The notes beneath the pieces are model-generated. The model was not told the origin of the DNA, searched no databases, and worked only from the letters and a program-made list of their open reading frames with translations. From contig CACGBZ010000007.1 of NCBI GenBank assembly GCA_902571425.1, positions 1 through 56,709 on the forward strand: a DNA stretch of 56,709 bases. The letters are read 5' to 3'. The stretch is from an uncultured Pelagibacteraceae bacterium (GTDB taxonomy: Bacteria > Pseudomonadota > Alphaproteobacteria > Pelagibacterales > Pelagibacteraceae). Of the stretch, positions 16,737-25,795 are shown in pieces. The position numbers and the translations under genes were made by a program. Within the stretch, counting starts at the first letter, position 1; each line of letters opens with the position of its first letter.

Positions 16737-18041
16737 ATGAAAAAAATAATGATTTTATTGTTTGTTTCTCTATTTTCGTTCTCTGTAAATTCAAATGCTA
16801 AATCTATAACATTAGGATGGGCCGCTTGGGACCCAGCTAATGCATTACAAGAATTAACTAAAGAATTTACTGCAGAAACTGGAATAGAAGTTAATTTTGA
16901 GTTTGTGCCTTGGCCAAATTTTGCCGACCGTATGTTAAATGAGCTTAACAACAAAGGTAAAACATTTGACCTTTTAATTGGTGACTCTCAGTGGATTGGT
17001 GCTGGAGCTGTTTATGGGCATTACGTAAAATTAAATGACTTCTTTGATAAAGAGGGAATTTCAATGAGTGATTTCTCACCAGCTACTGTTTATGCCTACT
17101 CAACTTGGCCTAAAGGTAGTGAAAACTATTATGCATTACCTGCTATGGGAGATGCATTAGCTTGGGCTTACAGAAAAGACTGGTTTGATAGACCAGAACT
17201 TAAATCTGAGTTCAAAAAGAAACACGGTTATGATCTAGGGGTTCCTGCAAACTGGAATCAATTACATGATATGTGTAAGTTCTTCCAAGGAAGAGAAATT
17301 GATGGTCAAAAAAGATATGGGGCTGCAATTAACACAGAGCGTGGATCAGAAGGTATAACAATGGGTGTTACAGCTGCTATGTATGCATGGGGTATGGAAT
17401 ATGAAAATCCTAACAAGCCATACGATATGGAAGGATATTTTAATTCACCACAAGCTGTAGAAGCAGTTGAGTTTTATAGAAAGTTATATGAAGACTGCGC
17501 ACCTCCAGGACACTCTGATGCTTACATGGTTGCAAACTTAGATGCTTACAAATCAGGACAAGTTGCATTCCAAATGAATTGGTATGCTTTTTGGCCGGGT
17601 GTTTCTAAAGAAGACAGTGATGGAAGAGTTAGTGGATTCTTTGCAAATCCAAAACAAAATGTTGCAGCTGCAACATTAGGTGGACAAGGGATATCTGTTG
17701 TTAAATACTCAGACAAACAGGATCTTGCTCTTGAATACATCAAGTGGTTTGCAAGACCAGATGTACAACAAAAATGGTGGGATCTAGGTGGATATTCATG
17801 TCATAATGATGTTTTGAATTCACCATCATTTCCAACATCAACTGTTTATGCACAAGGATTCTTGGACTCAATGGGAATTGTCAAAGATTTTTGGCAAGAA
17901 CCAACTTTCGTAGAGTTAATGCTTCCTATGCAAGAAGCAATTCATGACTATGTTGTTAATGGAAAAGGAACTGCTAAAGAAGCTCTAGATAAAATTATCG
18001 CAGAGTGGGTTGAAGTATTCGAAGCAGACGGAAAACTTTAA
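16737..18041 (+). CDS. Sugar ABC transporter substrate-binding protein (MalE/UgpB type)
   Basis: 434 residues. A signal peptide of about 22 residues (lysines, then MILLFVSLFSFSVNSNA) precedes an SBP_bac_1 fold beginning ITLGWAAWDPANALQELTKE. Aromatic-rich segments (WAYRKDWFD, MNWYAFWPGV) are typical of sugar-binding clefts. Preceded by AGAGGAGA ribosome site and followed by an intercistronic terminator, which should make it more abundant than the permeases. Ligand unknown; the downstream DhaLK kinase suggests a small polyol, ketose or glycoside that yields a triose or tetrose (inference). Confidence 0.92.
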   Translation: MKKIMILLFVSLFSFSVNSNAKSITLGWAAWDPANALQELTKEFTAETGIEVNFEFVPWPNFADRMLNELNNKGKTFDLLIGDSQWIGAGAVYGHYVKLNDFFDKEGISMSDFSPATVYAYSTWPKGSENYYALPAMGDALAWAYRKDWFDRPELKSEFKKKHGYDLGVPANWNQLHDMCKFFQGREIDGQKRYGAAINTERGSEGITMGVTAAMYAWGMEYENPNKPYDMEGYFNSPQAVEAVEFYRKLYEDCAPPGHSDAYMVANLDAYKSGQVAFQMNWYAFWPGVSKEDSDGRVSGFFANPKQNVAAATLGGQGISVVKYSDKQDLALEYIKWFARPDVQQKWWDLGGYSCHNDVLNSPSFPTSTVYAQGFLDSMGIVKDFWQEPTFVELMLPMQEAIHDYVVNGKGTAKEALDKIIAEWVEVFEADGKL

Positions 18042-18068
18042 CATTAATACTTAAAAAAATTAAAAATT

Positions 18069-18095
18069 AGGGGGGGTTATGCCTCCCCTTTTTTT
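18069..18095 (+). terminator. Intercistronic terminator/attenuator after binding-protein gene
   Basis: An AGGGGGGG / CCTCCCCT stem (one G-T wobble) with a 5-base loop is followed by T7 and lies between the binding-protein gene and the first permease. It should end most transcripts after the binding protein while letting some continue into the transport genes. Confidence 0.8.
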
Positions 18096-18108
18096 ATAAA
18101 AAATTCAT

Positions 18109-19008
18109 ATGAGCGTAAAAAAAAAATTCAAAGGACTTTCAGACAAAGCTGTGGGTTGGCTTTTTATTGGACCAACTGTACTTCTGCTACTGGCTATAAA
18201 TATTTATCCATTGGTCTATGCAATCAAAATGTCTTTTACAAATTTTTACGCAAATAAAATTGGAAGAGAACCTCAATTTGTTGGTTTAAAAAATTATATT
18301 AAAGTTCTTAACAAAGAAGCCATATGGGAAAAAATGCAAGTTACAGCAAGCTTTATGTTTTGGACTTTATTACTTCAAGCAATTATAGGTTTGGGTTTAG
18401 CTTTGCTTCTAAACAGGAAATTTAAAGGTAATGAACTACTAACCACATTAATTGTTTTGCCCATGATGTTATCACCTGCAGTTGTAGGTGTGTTTTGGAC
18501 TTATCTTTATAATCCTCAAGTAGGTCTGTTCAATTACGTGGTTAATTTTTTCTATGATTTAGGAAGCTTTGATATGATTGGTTCAAGTACACTTGCACCG
18601 TGGGCTATTGTCATTGTTGATACATGGATGTGGACACCATTTACAATGTTAATTTGCTTAGCAGGTCTAAGATCTGTTCCAAATTATTTATACGAAGCTG
18701 CAGAGGTTGATAGAGCAAGTAAATGGCAGCAATTTATATATATTACTTTGCCTTCCGTATTACCGTTTTTATTATTAGCTCTGCTTTTTAGAGGGATTGA
18801 GAATTTCAAAATGTTTGACATGGTTGTTGAACTCACCTCTGGTGGTCCTGGCTCTGCTACAGAGCTTGCTTCAATTAACTTAAAAAGAGAAGCGTTTGAA
18901 AAATGGAAAACAGGTTACAGCTCAGCATTTGCTGTTATTCTTTTTGTTACCATATTTGGTTTCGGAAATGTCTACGTAAAAGTAATGAATAAAATAAAGG
19001 AACGCTGA
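18109..19008 (+). CDS. Sugar ABC transporter permease, MalF/UgpA type
   Basis: 299 residues with six hydrophobic segments. The cytoplasmic EAA loop is YEAAEVDRASKWQQFIYITL, which contacts the ATPases. N-terminal membrane entry is VGWLFIGPTVLLLLAINIYP, typical of the family. It overlaps the second permease by one base (TGATG). Together with that permease it makes a heterodimeric channel. Confidence 0.92.
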   Translation: MSVKKKFKGLSDKAVGWLFIGPTVLLLLAINIYPLVYAIKMSFTNFYANKIGREPQFVGLKNYIKVLNKEAIWEKMQVTASFMFWTLLLQAIIGLGLALLLNRKFKGNELLTTLIVLPMMLSPAVVGVFWTYLYNPQVGLFNYVVNFFYDLGSFDMIGSSTLAPWAIVIVDTWMWTPFTMLICLAGLRSVPNYLYEAAEVDRASKWQQFIYITLPSVLPFLLLALLFRGIENFKMFDMVVELTSGGPGSATELASINLKREAFEKWKTGYSSAFAVILFVTIFGFGNVYVKVMNKIKER

Positions 19009-19952
19009 TGGATACTTCTAGATCATATTTGGAACCTTCGTCTTTTTCAAAAAAAATGGCCGCTGCTATTATCATAGTTTACGCTGTAATTACTTTGATA
19101 CCAATATCTTGGATGGTAATGACAAGTTTTAAAAATGTTGATAGTGCTATTTCATATCCACCTGAAGTTTTGTTTGAACCATCACTAGAGGGATATGTTA
19201 ACTTATTTACTAATAGGTCAAGACAATCACAAGAATATCTTGATTCATTGCCTGCCCCAGAAAATTGGTATGAAGAACTAGTTAGAAGCAGAGAGATGGT
19301 TATAACAGGACCATCTAAATTTCTAGGTAGATACTCAAACTCTATGATAATTGGATTTGGCTCAACTTTTGCATCCGTATTTTTAGGAGCGTTGGCTGCA
19401 TATGCATTTTCAAGGTTTAGGGTTCCATTAAAAGATGATTTATTATTTTTTATTCTCTCTACCAGGATGTTTCCCCCGATAGCAGTGGCTGTTCCTATAT
19501 TTATCATGTACAGAAAATTAGGTCTTGGAGATACTCACCTTGGAATGATCATATTATATACCGTTGTAAACTTAAGTTTAGCAGTATGGTTATTGAAAGG
19601 GTTTATGGATGAAATTCCCAAAGAATATGAAGAAGCAGCTATGATCGATGGATATTCTAGACTTCAAGCTTTCTTTAAAGTTGTTCTTCCACAAGCAATG
19701 ACTGGCATAGCCGCAACTGCAATCTTTTGTATGATTTTTTCATGGAATGAATACGCTTTTGCTGTTTTGCTAACTCAATTCAATGCACAAACAGCTCCAC
19801 CATTTATTCCTACAATCATTGGTGAAGGTGGTCTTGATTGGCCAGCAATTGGTGCAGGAACAACTTTATTTCTATTACCTGTTATGATTTTTACAATAAT
19901 TTTAAGAAAACATCTTTTAAGAGGTATTACCTTTGGAGCAGTAAGAAAATAA
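19008..19952 (+). CDS. Sugar ABC transporter permease, MalG/UgpE type
   Basis: 314 residues, six hydrophobic segments. EAA loop YEEAAMIDGYSRLQAFFKVV, C-terminal LLRGITFGAVRK typical of MalG-type proteins. There is a long, charged periplasmic loop after the first membrane segment (roughly residues 45-105). The stop overlaps the start of the following small membrane-protein gene (TAATG at 19950-19954). Confidence 0.92.
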   Translation: MDTSRSYLEPSSFSKKMAAAIIIVYAVITLIPISWMVMTSFKNVDSAISYPPEVLFEPSLEGYVNLFTNRSRQSQEYLDSLPAPENWYEELVRSREMVITGPSKFLGRYSNSMIIGFGSTFASVFLGALAAYAFSRFRVPLKDDLLFFILSTRMFPPIAVAVPIFIMYRKLGLGDTHLGMIILYTVVNLSLAVWLLKGFMDEIPKEYEEAAMIDGYSRLQAFFKVVLPQAMTGIAATAIFCMIFSWNEYAFAVLLTQFNAQTAPPFIPTIIGEGGLDWPAIGAGTTLFLLPVMIFTIILRKHLLRGITFGAVRK

Positions 19953-20143
19953 TGCAAGAAGAAAAGTCATTAATGAGAAAAATATTTAGAAGAGTTTACT
20001 GGGAAAACTTATCGACGATATTAATTTTAATTGGAGTTTTCATGTTGTTACAACCATTTGCAATGTGGATGTTTACTTATTCTTTTATTGTAATTTTAGT
20101 AGGAACTATAGGGTTCATAATCACAAGCCACTTTCCAGATTAA
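19952..20143 (+). CDS. Two-TM small membrane protein in the ABC operon
   Basis: 63 residues from the ATG that overlaps the permease stop; a longer in-frame reading from 19838 would lie inside the permease gene and is rejected. A basic N-terminus (MRKIFRRVYWE) precedes two hydrophobic segments, roughly residues 20-37 and 40-58, ending ITSHFPD. Position between permease and ATPase genes recalls GlpU (DUF2160), the small membrane protein of the rhizobial glycerol transporter operon glpSTPQUV, but sequence identity to it is not something I can show. Probably an accessory subunit of the transporter; function unknown. Confidence 0.7.
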   Translation: MQEEKSLMRKIFRRVYWENLSTILILIGVFMLLQPFAMWMFTYSFIVILVGTIGFIITSHFPD

Positions 20144-20144
20144 T

Positions 20145-21227
20145 ATGTCTCAAATTAAAATAGTAAATTTACAAAAATCATTTGGTGATTTTACTGCAGT
20201 TAAGAATTCTAATCTAACGATTAATGATAAAGAGTTCTTTGTTTTACTTGGACCATCTGGTTGTGGAAAGACTACAACACTTCGAATGATTGCAGGATTA
20301 GAATTACCTACATCTGGTGAGATATATCTTGGAGATGAAGAGGTTGGGATGTTAAGAGCATCAGAAAGAGATATTGCTTTTGTTTTTCAATTATTTGCCC
20401 TCTACCCACACATGAATGTAAGAAACAACTTATCATTTCCTCTCAAAATGCAGGGTTATAAAAAAAGTGATATCAAAAATCGAGTTGAAGAAGCAGCAAA
20501 ACTTTTAAGAATTGATCACATTTTAAATTCTAACATTTCCTCTCTTTCGGGTGGAGATAGACAACGGGTAGCTTTAGGTAGAGCACTAGTTAGAAGACCA
20601 AAAGCATTTTTAATGGACGAGCCATTGGGAACTTTGGATGCTGAATTTAGAGAATTAATGTGTCTAGAATTAAAAAAACTACATTTAGATATTGGAGCAA
20701 CTACAGTTTATGTAACTCATGATCAGTTAGAAGCAATGTCATTAGCTGACCGAATTGCAGTTATGGATGGTGGTGAAATATTACAAGCTGATGAGCCTAA
20801 TATTATTTACAATAAACCTAAAACTAAATTTGTAGCCTCATTTATAGGATCTCCAGGTATGAACTTTTTTGAAGTAAATGAAGGAATTTCTAAAGATCAA
20901 TCATTTGTAAATATCGAAGGCACTAAATTTGATATTCCCAAACAACTTGAGGAGTCAAGAGGAAGTAAAAATTTTTTTGGCATACGTCCAGAAAATTTAA
21001 CTCTAAATAATAATGAAGGTCTAAAAGGTTCAGTTTTTGGAGTAGAGTATTTAGGATCAAGAAAAATAATTACAGTTAAAACAAGTTTAGGTGAAATTAA
21101 AGTTAAAACAGACATTTCTGTTGACGTTAAATTAAATGAAAATGTTCAGGTTAAACCTTCAAATAATAATATTATTATTTTTGACGGTCAGACAGACAAA
21201 TCTTTAAACAGTGAGTTTATAAAATAA
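20145..21227 (+). CDS. Sugar ABC transporter ATPase 1 (MalK/UgpC/GlpS type)
   Basis: 360 residues. Walker A GPSGCGKTT, Q-loop FVFQLFALYPHMNVRNNL, signature LSGGDRQRVALGRAL, Walker B FLMDEPLGTLD, H-loop VTHDQLEAM, then a TOBE/MalK-type regulatory domain with FFGIRPENL. One base separates it from the small membrane protein stop and its own stop overlaps the second ATPase gene. The signature has Asp (GGDRQ) where Glu or Gln is usual, and the partner ATPase differs, so the transporter likely uses a heterodimer. Confidence 0.92.
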   Translation: MSQIKIVNLQKSFGDFTAVKNSNLTINDKEFFVLLGPSGCGKTTTLRMIAGLELPTSGEIYLGDEEVGMLRASERDIAFVFQLFALYPHMNVRNNLSFPLKMQGYKKSDIKNRVEEAAKLLRIDHILNSNISSLSGGDRQRVALGRALVRRPKAFLMDEPLGTLDAEFRELMCLELKKLHLDIGATTVYVTHDQLEAMSLADRIAVMDGGEILQADEPNIIYNKPKTKFVASFIGSPGMNFFEVNEGISKDQSFVNIEGTKFDIPKQLEESRGSKNFFGIRPENLTLNNNEGLKGSVFGVEYLGSRKIITVKTSLGEIKVKTDISVDVKLNENVQVKPSNNNIIIFDGQTDKSLNSEFIK

Positions 21228-22234
21228 TGGCAAAAGTAGAATTAAAAAAATTATTTAAAACTTATAATAAAAAAATTAAAGCTTTGGAGGATATAAATCT
21301 TACAATTGAAGATGGTCAATTTTTTGTATTACTTGGTCCTTCTGGTGCTGGAAAAACTACAACACTTAGATGTATAGCTGGTTTAGAAAAAATTGATTCT
21401 GGGGATGTATTATTTAATGATGAAAATATAACTCATGATCAACCCGCTTCAAGAGATGTGTCTTTTGTTTTTCAACAATACTCTCTTTATCCTCATTACA
21501 CTGTTTATGAAAATCTTGCTTTTCCTTTGAGGTCTCCAATGAGAAAACTTCCTGAGGAAGAAATAAAAAATAAAGTAGAGAAAATTGCTGAAATGCTCAA
21601 AATTACAAGCAAATTAAAAAATAAAGCAACTGAACTTTCTGGTGGAGAAATGCAGAGGGTAGCTATTGGTAGAGCTCTAGTTCGTGAACCAAATATTTAT
21701 TTAATGGATGAGCCACTTTCCTCATTAGATGCTAAATTAAGAGAAACTCTTAGAGTTGAATTAAAAAATATTCAATTAAATCTAAATGCTACTATACTGT
21801 ATGTTACACATGATCAGGCTGAAGCAACAACATTGGCAGATAAAATTGGCGTTTTAAAAGAAGGCAAAATTGTTCAAATTGGAACTCCTGAAGAAATTTA
21901 TGAAAATCCAAATTCAATTTATGTATCTCAAAGATTAGGTTCACCAAAAATAAATATTTTACCTGGTTCTTTGTTTAAACTAAACAACACAGCAAAAATT
22001 GGGCTTAGACCAGAAAATATAGAATTAGGTAATGGACCATACGAAGGAAAAGTTATTTCTACAGAAAATTTAGGATCAGAGACTGTTGTGGCTATTAATT
22101 TTCAAGACAATGAAATATTAGCTTCAATTCAAGGTAGCTATAAATCATCAATAAATGAAAAGATTAATTTTGACATTAATACAAATAAAGTTTTAAAATT
22201 TGATAAAGGGGATCAAAGAATTTATGAGCGTTAA
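21227..22234 (+). CDS. Sugar ABC transporter ATPase 2 (MalK/UgpC/GlpT type)
   Basis: 335 residues. Walker A GPSGAGKTT, Q-loop FVFQQYSLYPHYTVYENL, signature LSGGEMQRVAIGRAL, Walker B YLMDEPLSSLD, H-loop VTHDQAEAT, and a shorter C-terminal regulatory domain with IGLRPENIEL. Paired ATPase genes after a small membrane protein resemble the layout of glycerol-type importers (established for Rhizobium glpSTPQUV). It overlaps the DhaL gene by 11 bases. Confidence 0.92.
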   Translation: MAKVELKKLFKTYNKKIKALEDINLTIEDGQFFVLLGPSGAGKTTTLRCIAGLEKIDSGDVLFNDENITHDQPASRDVSFVFQQYSLYPHYTVYENLAFPLRSPMRKLPEEEIKNKVEKIAEMLKITSKLKNKATELSGGEMQRVAIGRALVREPNIYLMDEPLSSLDAKLRETLRVELKNIQLNLNATILYVTHDQAEATTLADKIGVLKEGKIVQIGTPEEIYENPNSIYVSQRLGSPKINILPGSLFKLNNTAKIGLRPENIELGNGPYEGKVISTENLGSETVVAINFQDNEILASIQGSYKSSINEKINFDINTNKVLKFDKGDQRIYER

Positions 22235-22853
22235 TTTTTTAATTTCTCAAGCAAAAAATATTCAGATAGTCATTGATGAAAATGCAGCAGAAATTGAAGC
22301 ACTAGATCAAAATATTGGGGACGGAGATCATATATTTAATGTGCAAAGAGGTCTTAAGTTAGTAGTTGAGCTTGAAAATGATATTAAAAACTTACCTTTG
22401 CAAAAAGGTTTAAATATGATTGCTATGAAAGTCTTGTCAGGTATTGGTGGCTCTTCTGGAGCTTTGTTTGGAACTTTCTTTATGTCTATGGCTAAAACAC
22501 CAGATCTAGATGGAAATATAGATTTTAACAAAGCATGTGAAATGGTTATAACAGGAATTAATGCAATGAAGGAAAGAGGAAAAGCGGATGTTGGAGAAAA
22601 AACAATGATGGATGTTTTAATTCCAGTATCAGAAAAACTTAATGAATTAAAAAGTGGCAATACAGGTATGAATGAAGGGTTAAGTGAGATAATAAAAATT
22701 GCCGAAGATAGAATGTTGGCAACAAAAGACATGCTTGCTACAAAAGGTAGAGCTTCATTTTTAGGAGAGCGTGCGAAAGGTCATATAGATCCAGGGGCTC
22801 GTTCATCACAACTTATAATAGATACAATATGCAAATCACTAATTAATAAATAG
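22224..22853 (+). CDS. dhaL: Dihydroxyacetone kinase subunit L (ADP/ATP-binding)
   Basis: 209 residues from ATG 22224; a TTG start at 22200 is possible but adds residues absent from the family. The Mg-binding aspartates are in DQNIGDGDH, followed by GGSSGALFGTFFMSMA and DPGARSSQ, all DhaL hallmarks. DhaL transfers phosphate to the ketose held by DhaK. No DhaM gene is nearby and this lineage is not known for a sugar PTS, so ATP is the probable donor. Substrate may be dihydroxyacetone or a tetrulose. Confidence 0.88.
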   Translation: MSVNFLISQAKNIQIVIDENAAEIEALDQNIGDGDHIFNVQRGLKLVVELENDIKNLPLQKGLNMIAMKVLSGIGGSSGALFGTFFMSMAKTPDLDGNIDFNKACEMVITGINAMKERGKADVGEKTMMDVLIPVSEKLNELKSGNTGMNEGLSEIIKIAEDRMLATKDMLATKGRASFLGERAKGHIDPGARSSQLIIDTICKSLINK

Positions 22854-22861
22854 GAGGAAAT

Positions 22862-23854
22862 ATGAAAAAATTTATAAATAATGTTGACGACTTTTTAAAA
22901 GAAAGTCTTAATGGATTTGGTAAAGCTCATAGTGATATAATCAGAGTAAATTTTGAGCCAAACTTCATTTCTAGAAAAACAAAAACTAAAGAAGGAAAAG
23001 TATCTTTAATTTCTGGTGGAGGTAGTGGACATGAACCAATGCATGGTGGTTTTGTTGGTCATGGAATGCTGGATGCAGCGTGTCCAGGTTTTGTTTTTTC
23101 AGCACCTACTCCAGATCAAATGCAAGCAGCTGCTGAAAATGTAGATAGCGGTGCTGGTGTTCTGTTTATAGTTAAAAATTATTCTGGTGATATTATGAAT
23201 TTTCAAATGGGTGCTGAAATGTATTCAGGTAAAAATGATAGTATCATTACTAATGACGATGTGGCTGTTGAAGACTCTACTTTCACAACTGGTAGAAGAG
23301 GTGTGGCTGCAACAGTTTTGGTCGAAAAGATTGTTGGATCACTAGCTGAGAGTGGAGGTTCGATAGAAGAATGTAAAAAACTTGGTGAAAAAGTAAACAA
23401 AAACTCTGGAACTATGGGTGTTGCTTTTACTAGTTGCACAGTACCTGCTGCAGGCAAACCAACTTTTGATATTGGAAATGATGAAATGGAATTTGGAGTA
23501 GGTATACATGGTGAACCTGGAAGAAAGAGAGAGAAAATTCAACCATCAAAAACAATAGTCAATAATATGTTGGAAGCTATACTTGATGATTTAAAACCAC
23601 AAAAAAATGAAAAGACGCTTCTATTTATAAACGGTATGGGCGGAACTCCTCTTACTGAATTATATTTAGTATACGATGATGCTTGTGAAATTTTAAAATC
23701 CAAAGGAATTGAAATCACAAGAAGTTTAGTTGGTAACTATTGTACATCACTTGAAATGCAAGGAGCATCAATAACACTCTTAAAATGTGATGAGGAAATT
23801 TTAAAAAATTGGGATGCACCTGTGCATACTGCAGCTATGCGATGGGGCATGTAA
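22862..23854 (+). CDS. dhaK: Dihydroxyacetone kinase subunit K (ketose-binding)
   Basis: 330 residues. SGGGSGHEPMHGGFVGHGML lies in the substrate pocket and the His that forms a hemiaminal bond with the ketose is H216 in VGIHGEPGR (H218 in E. coli). A GGAGGAAA ribosome site precedes the start, 8 bases after dhaL. Order L-K with separate polypeptides is like PTS-type kinases, but DhaM is missing. The ketose may be dihydroxyacetone, erythrulose or similar. Confidence 0.9.
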   Translation: MKKFINNVDDFLKESLNGFGKAHSDIIRVNFEPNFISRKTKTKEGKVSLISGGGSGHEPMHGGFVGHGMLDAACPGFVFSAPTPDQMQAAAENVDSGAGVLFIVKNYSGDIMNFQMGAEMYSGKNDSIITNDDVAVEDSTFTTGRRGVAATVLVEKIVGSLAESGGSIEECKKLGEKVNKNSGTMGVAFTSCTVPAAGKPTFDIGNDEMEFGVGIHGEPGRKREKIQPSKTIVNNMLEAILDDLKPQKNEKTLLFINGMGGTPLTELYLVYDDACEILKSKGIEITRSLVGNYCTSLEMQGASITLLKCDEEILKNWDAPVHTAAMRWGM

Positions 23855-23871
23855 AAAGTAATTTACATTTT
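23849..23871 (+). terminator. Weak hairpin overlapping dhaK stop
   Basis: ATGTAAA (23849-23855, includes the stop codon) pairs with TTTACAT (23862-23868) and is followed by T-rich sequence. It may end part of the transport-kinase transcript ahead of the hydroxyacid dehydrogenase. The stem is A/T rich, so strength is doubtful. Confidence 0.35.
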
Positions 23872-23913
23872 TAATTAATTTTCGTATTAGAAAGACCTTA
23901 TTCAAACTTAAAT

Positions 23914-24879
23914 ATGAGTAGTAAAAAAAAAATTTTAATTATTCAGCCTATTCACCCCGCTGGCATAAAATTATTAGAAGGTAATTCTGATTATGAATTT
24001 GAAATAGTAGATAATACTGATAACGAATTTTTAAAATCCAAGATAAAGGACTGTGATGGTATTTCTATAAGGACTGCGAAACTTACTGGTGAAGTGATAG
24101 AAGGTTCAACTAAATTAAAAATTATTTCAAGACATGGTGTTGGTTATGACAATATAGACTTAGAGAGCACTAAAAAAAATAATATCACTCTTGCGATCAC
24201 AGCAACTGCAAATGCAGTAGCAGTAGCTGAACATGTAATGTTTATGCTGCTAAATATTTCTAAAAAAGGGAATATGTATGATGAAACAGTTAAAAGCGGC
24301 AAATTCAATGATCGAAATAAATTACCCAAAACAGTTGAATTGTGGAATAAAAATATATTGATTGCTGGTTTTGGTCGTATTGGACAAGCTTTAATAAAAA
24401 GATGTCATGGATTTGAAATGAAAGTTTTCGTCTATGATCCATTTGTATCAAAAGAAATAATTGAAAAACACGGTGGCATAAAAGTAGATAGTTTAGAAGA
24501 TGCCACTAAAAGCATGGATGCTATATCCCTTCATGTGCCACTTAATGAAAAAACTAAGAATATTATCAATTATGATTTACTAAAAAATATGAAAAAAAAT
24601 TGCATTATAATCAATGCTTCAAGAGGTGGAGTTATAAATGAAATTGATCTAGATAAAGCTTTAAATGAAAATTTAATTCTTGGAGCTGGTTTAGATGTTT
24701 TTGAAATTGAACCACCTGATCCAAATAATCCTTTACTTAAAAATAATAAAGTATTTTTAAGTCCACACACTGCTGCGTTCACTGAGGAATGTATGACAAG
24801 GATGGGAAAAGAAACAATTCAAAATATCATTGATTTTTTTAACGAAAAGCTGGAAAAATCAAAAACTGTTAGATTATAA
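23914..24879 (+). CDS. D-isomer-specific 2-hydroxyacid dehydrogenase (SerA/glyoxylate reductase-like)
   Basis: 321 residues. NAD-binding motif IAGFGRIGQALIKR, catalytic Arg in IINASRGGVINE, Glu in VFEIEPPDPNNP, His in LSPHTAAFTEE. No ACT-type regulatory domain, so it is not a long SerA. It is 59 bases downstream of dhaK and may share its transcript. It probably reduces or oxidises a short 2-oxoacid/2-hydroxyacid such as glyoxylate, hydroxypyruvate or a tetronate derivative. Confidence 0.87.
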   Translation: MSSKKKILIIQPIHPAGIKLLEGNSDYEFEIVDNTDNEFLKSKIKDCDGISIRTAKLTGEVIEGSTKLKIISRHGVGYDNIDLESTKKNNITLAITATANAVAVAEHVMFMLLNISKKGNMYDETVKSGKFNDRNKLPKTVELWNKNILIAGFGRIGQALIKRCHGFEMKVFVYDPFVSKEIIEKHGGIKVDSLEDATKSMDAISLHVPLNEKTKNIINYDLLKNMKKNCIIINASRGGVINEIDLDKALNENLILGAGLDVFEIEPPDPNNPLLKNNKVFLSPHTAAFTEECMTRMGKETIQNIIDFFNEKLEKSKTVRL

Positions 24880-24892
24880 AATATAAAAATTA

Positions 24893-25795
24893 TTATTTTT
24901 TATAAATATTAACTCCACTCTTAGTCAGGGTAGCTGTCAGATAATTATAACCAATTTTTGCGTATTCAAATGGATTGGCTTTGGCAGGATCTTGTTCTGC
25001 TTCGACAACTAGCCACCCTGAATAATTATTTTTTTTTAAAATGTCAAATAAAGGCTTATAATCGATGCACCCATCGCCTGGAACTGTGAAAGCTCCCTCT
25101 AAAAAAGCTTCTCTAAAGCTAAAATCTCTTTTTAAAGATTTCTCTAATATATTTTTTCTTATATCTTTACAATGAATATGAATTACTCTTTCACCAAAAT
25201 TTTTTAAAATTTCTAACGAATTTCCTTGTGCAAATAGCATATGACCAGTGTCCAAAGTCAATTTAACAGTATCATCAGTATTTTCTAACAACCTTACTGT
25301 ATCATCTTGACTTTCTATAACGGTACCCATGTGGTGATGGAAAGCAAGTGGCATTCCTTCGTCCTGAAGATATTTTCCCATTTCTGAAATTTTTTCATAA
25401 TATTTCTTTGACTCTTCTAAATTCATTTTTGGCCTTGTGGACAATTTTTTATTTGGATCTCCTTGAATTGAACCAGATACTTCTGCAAAAACGATACAGG
25501 GTGAATTACAATCTTTAAATAATTTTAATTGAGCTTGAATTATAGATTTTTCTTCATCTACTGTATTTGTTCGTAAATTTGCTCCATACCATCCGGAACA
25601 AAGATTTAAATTAAATTTGTTTAAAATCGGAATTAACTCCTCGGATGTTTTAGGAAATTTTCCTCCAGACTCTATTCCTATAAATCCTGCTTGTCTCGCT
25701 TCAGATAGACATTGTTCTAATGGTGTTTCACCTCCAAGTTCAGGCATATCATCATTACTCCAGGCTATTGGTGCAACTCCTAATTTTACAGTCAT
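24893..25795 (-). CDS. IolE-like myo-inosose-2 dehydratase / sugar isomerase
   Basis: 300 residues. The N-terminus GVAPIAWSNDDMPELGGETP is nearly diagnostic for IolE, which dehydrates 2-keto-myo-inositol to the dione that IolD hydrolyses. TIM-barrel metal sites are visible in LAFHHHMGTVIE, LTLDTGHMLFAQG, IHIHCKDIR and LVVEAEQDPAKA. Convergent with the dehydrogenase at 23914 and divergent from the IolG-like gene. Its presence with an IolD homologue 18 kb away supports a cyclitol pathway in this region. Confidence 0.85.
   Translation of the reverse strand: MTVKLGVAPIAWSNDDMPELGGETPLEQCLSEARQAGFIGIESGGKFPKTSEELIPILNKFNLNLCSGWYGANLRTNTVDEEKSIIQAQLKLFKDCNSPCIVFAEVSGSIQGDPNKKLSTRPKMNLEESKKYYEKISEMGKYLQDEGMPLAFHHHMGTVIESQDDTVRLLENTDDTVKLTLDTGHMLFAQGNSLEILKNFGERVIHIHCKDIRKNILEKSLKRDFSFREAFLEGAFTVPGDGCIDYKPLFDILKKNNYSGWLVVEAEQDPAKANPFEYAKIGYNYLTATLTKSGVNIYKK

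Noticed and set aside
19838..19951. Longer start for the small two-TM protein
   Set aside because: It lies inside the MalG-type permease gene in another frame; the overlapping TAATG start gives a coherent 63-residue protein.
22200..22223. TTG start for dhaL
   Set aside because: ATG 22224 gives the normal DhaL N-terminus; the extra residues come from the ATPase coding region.
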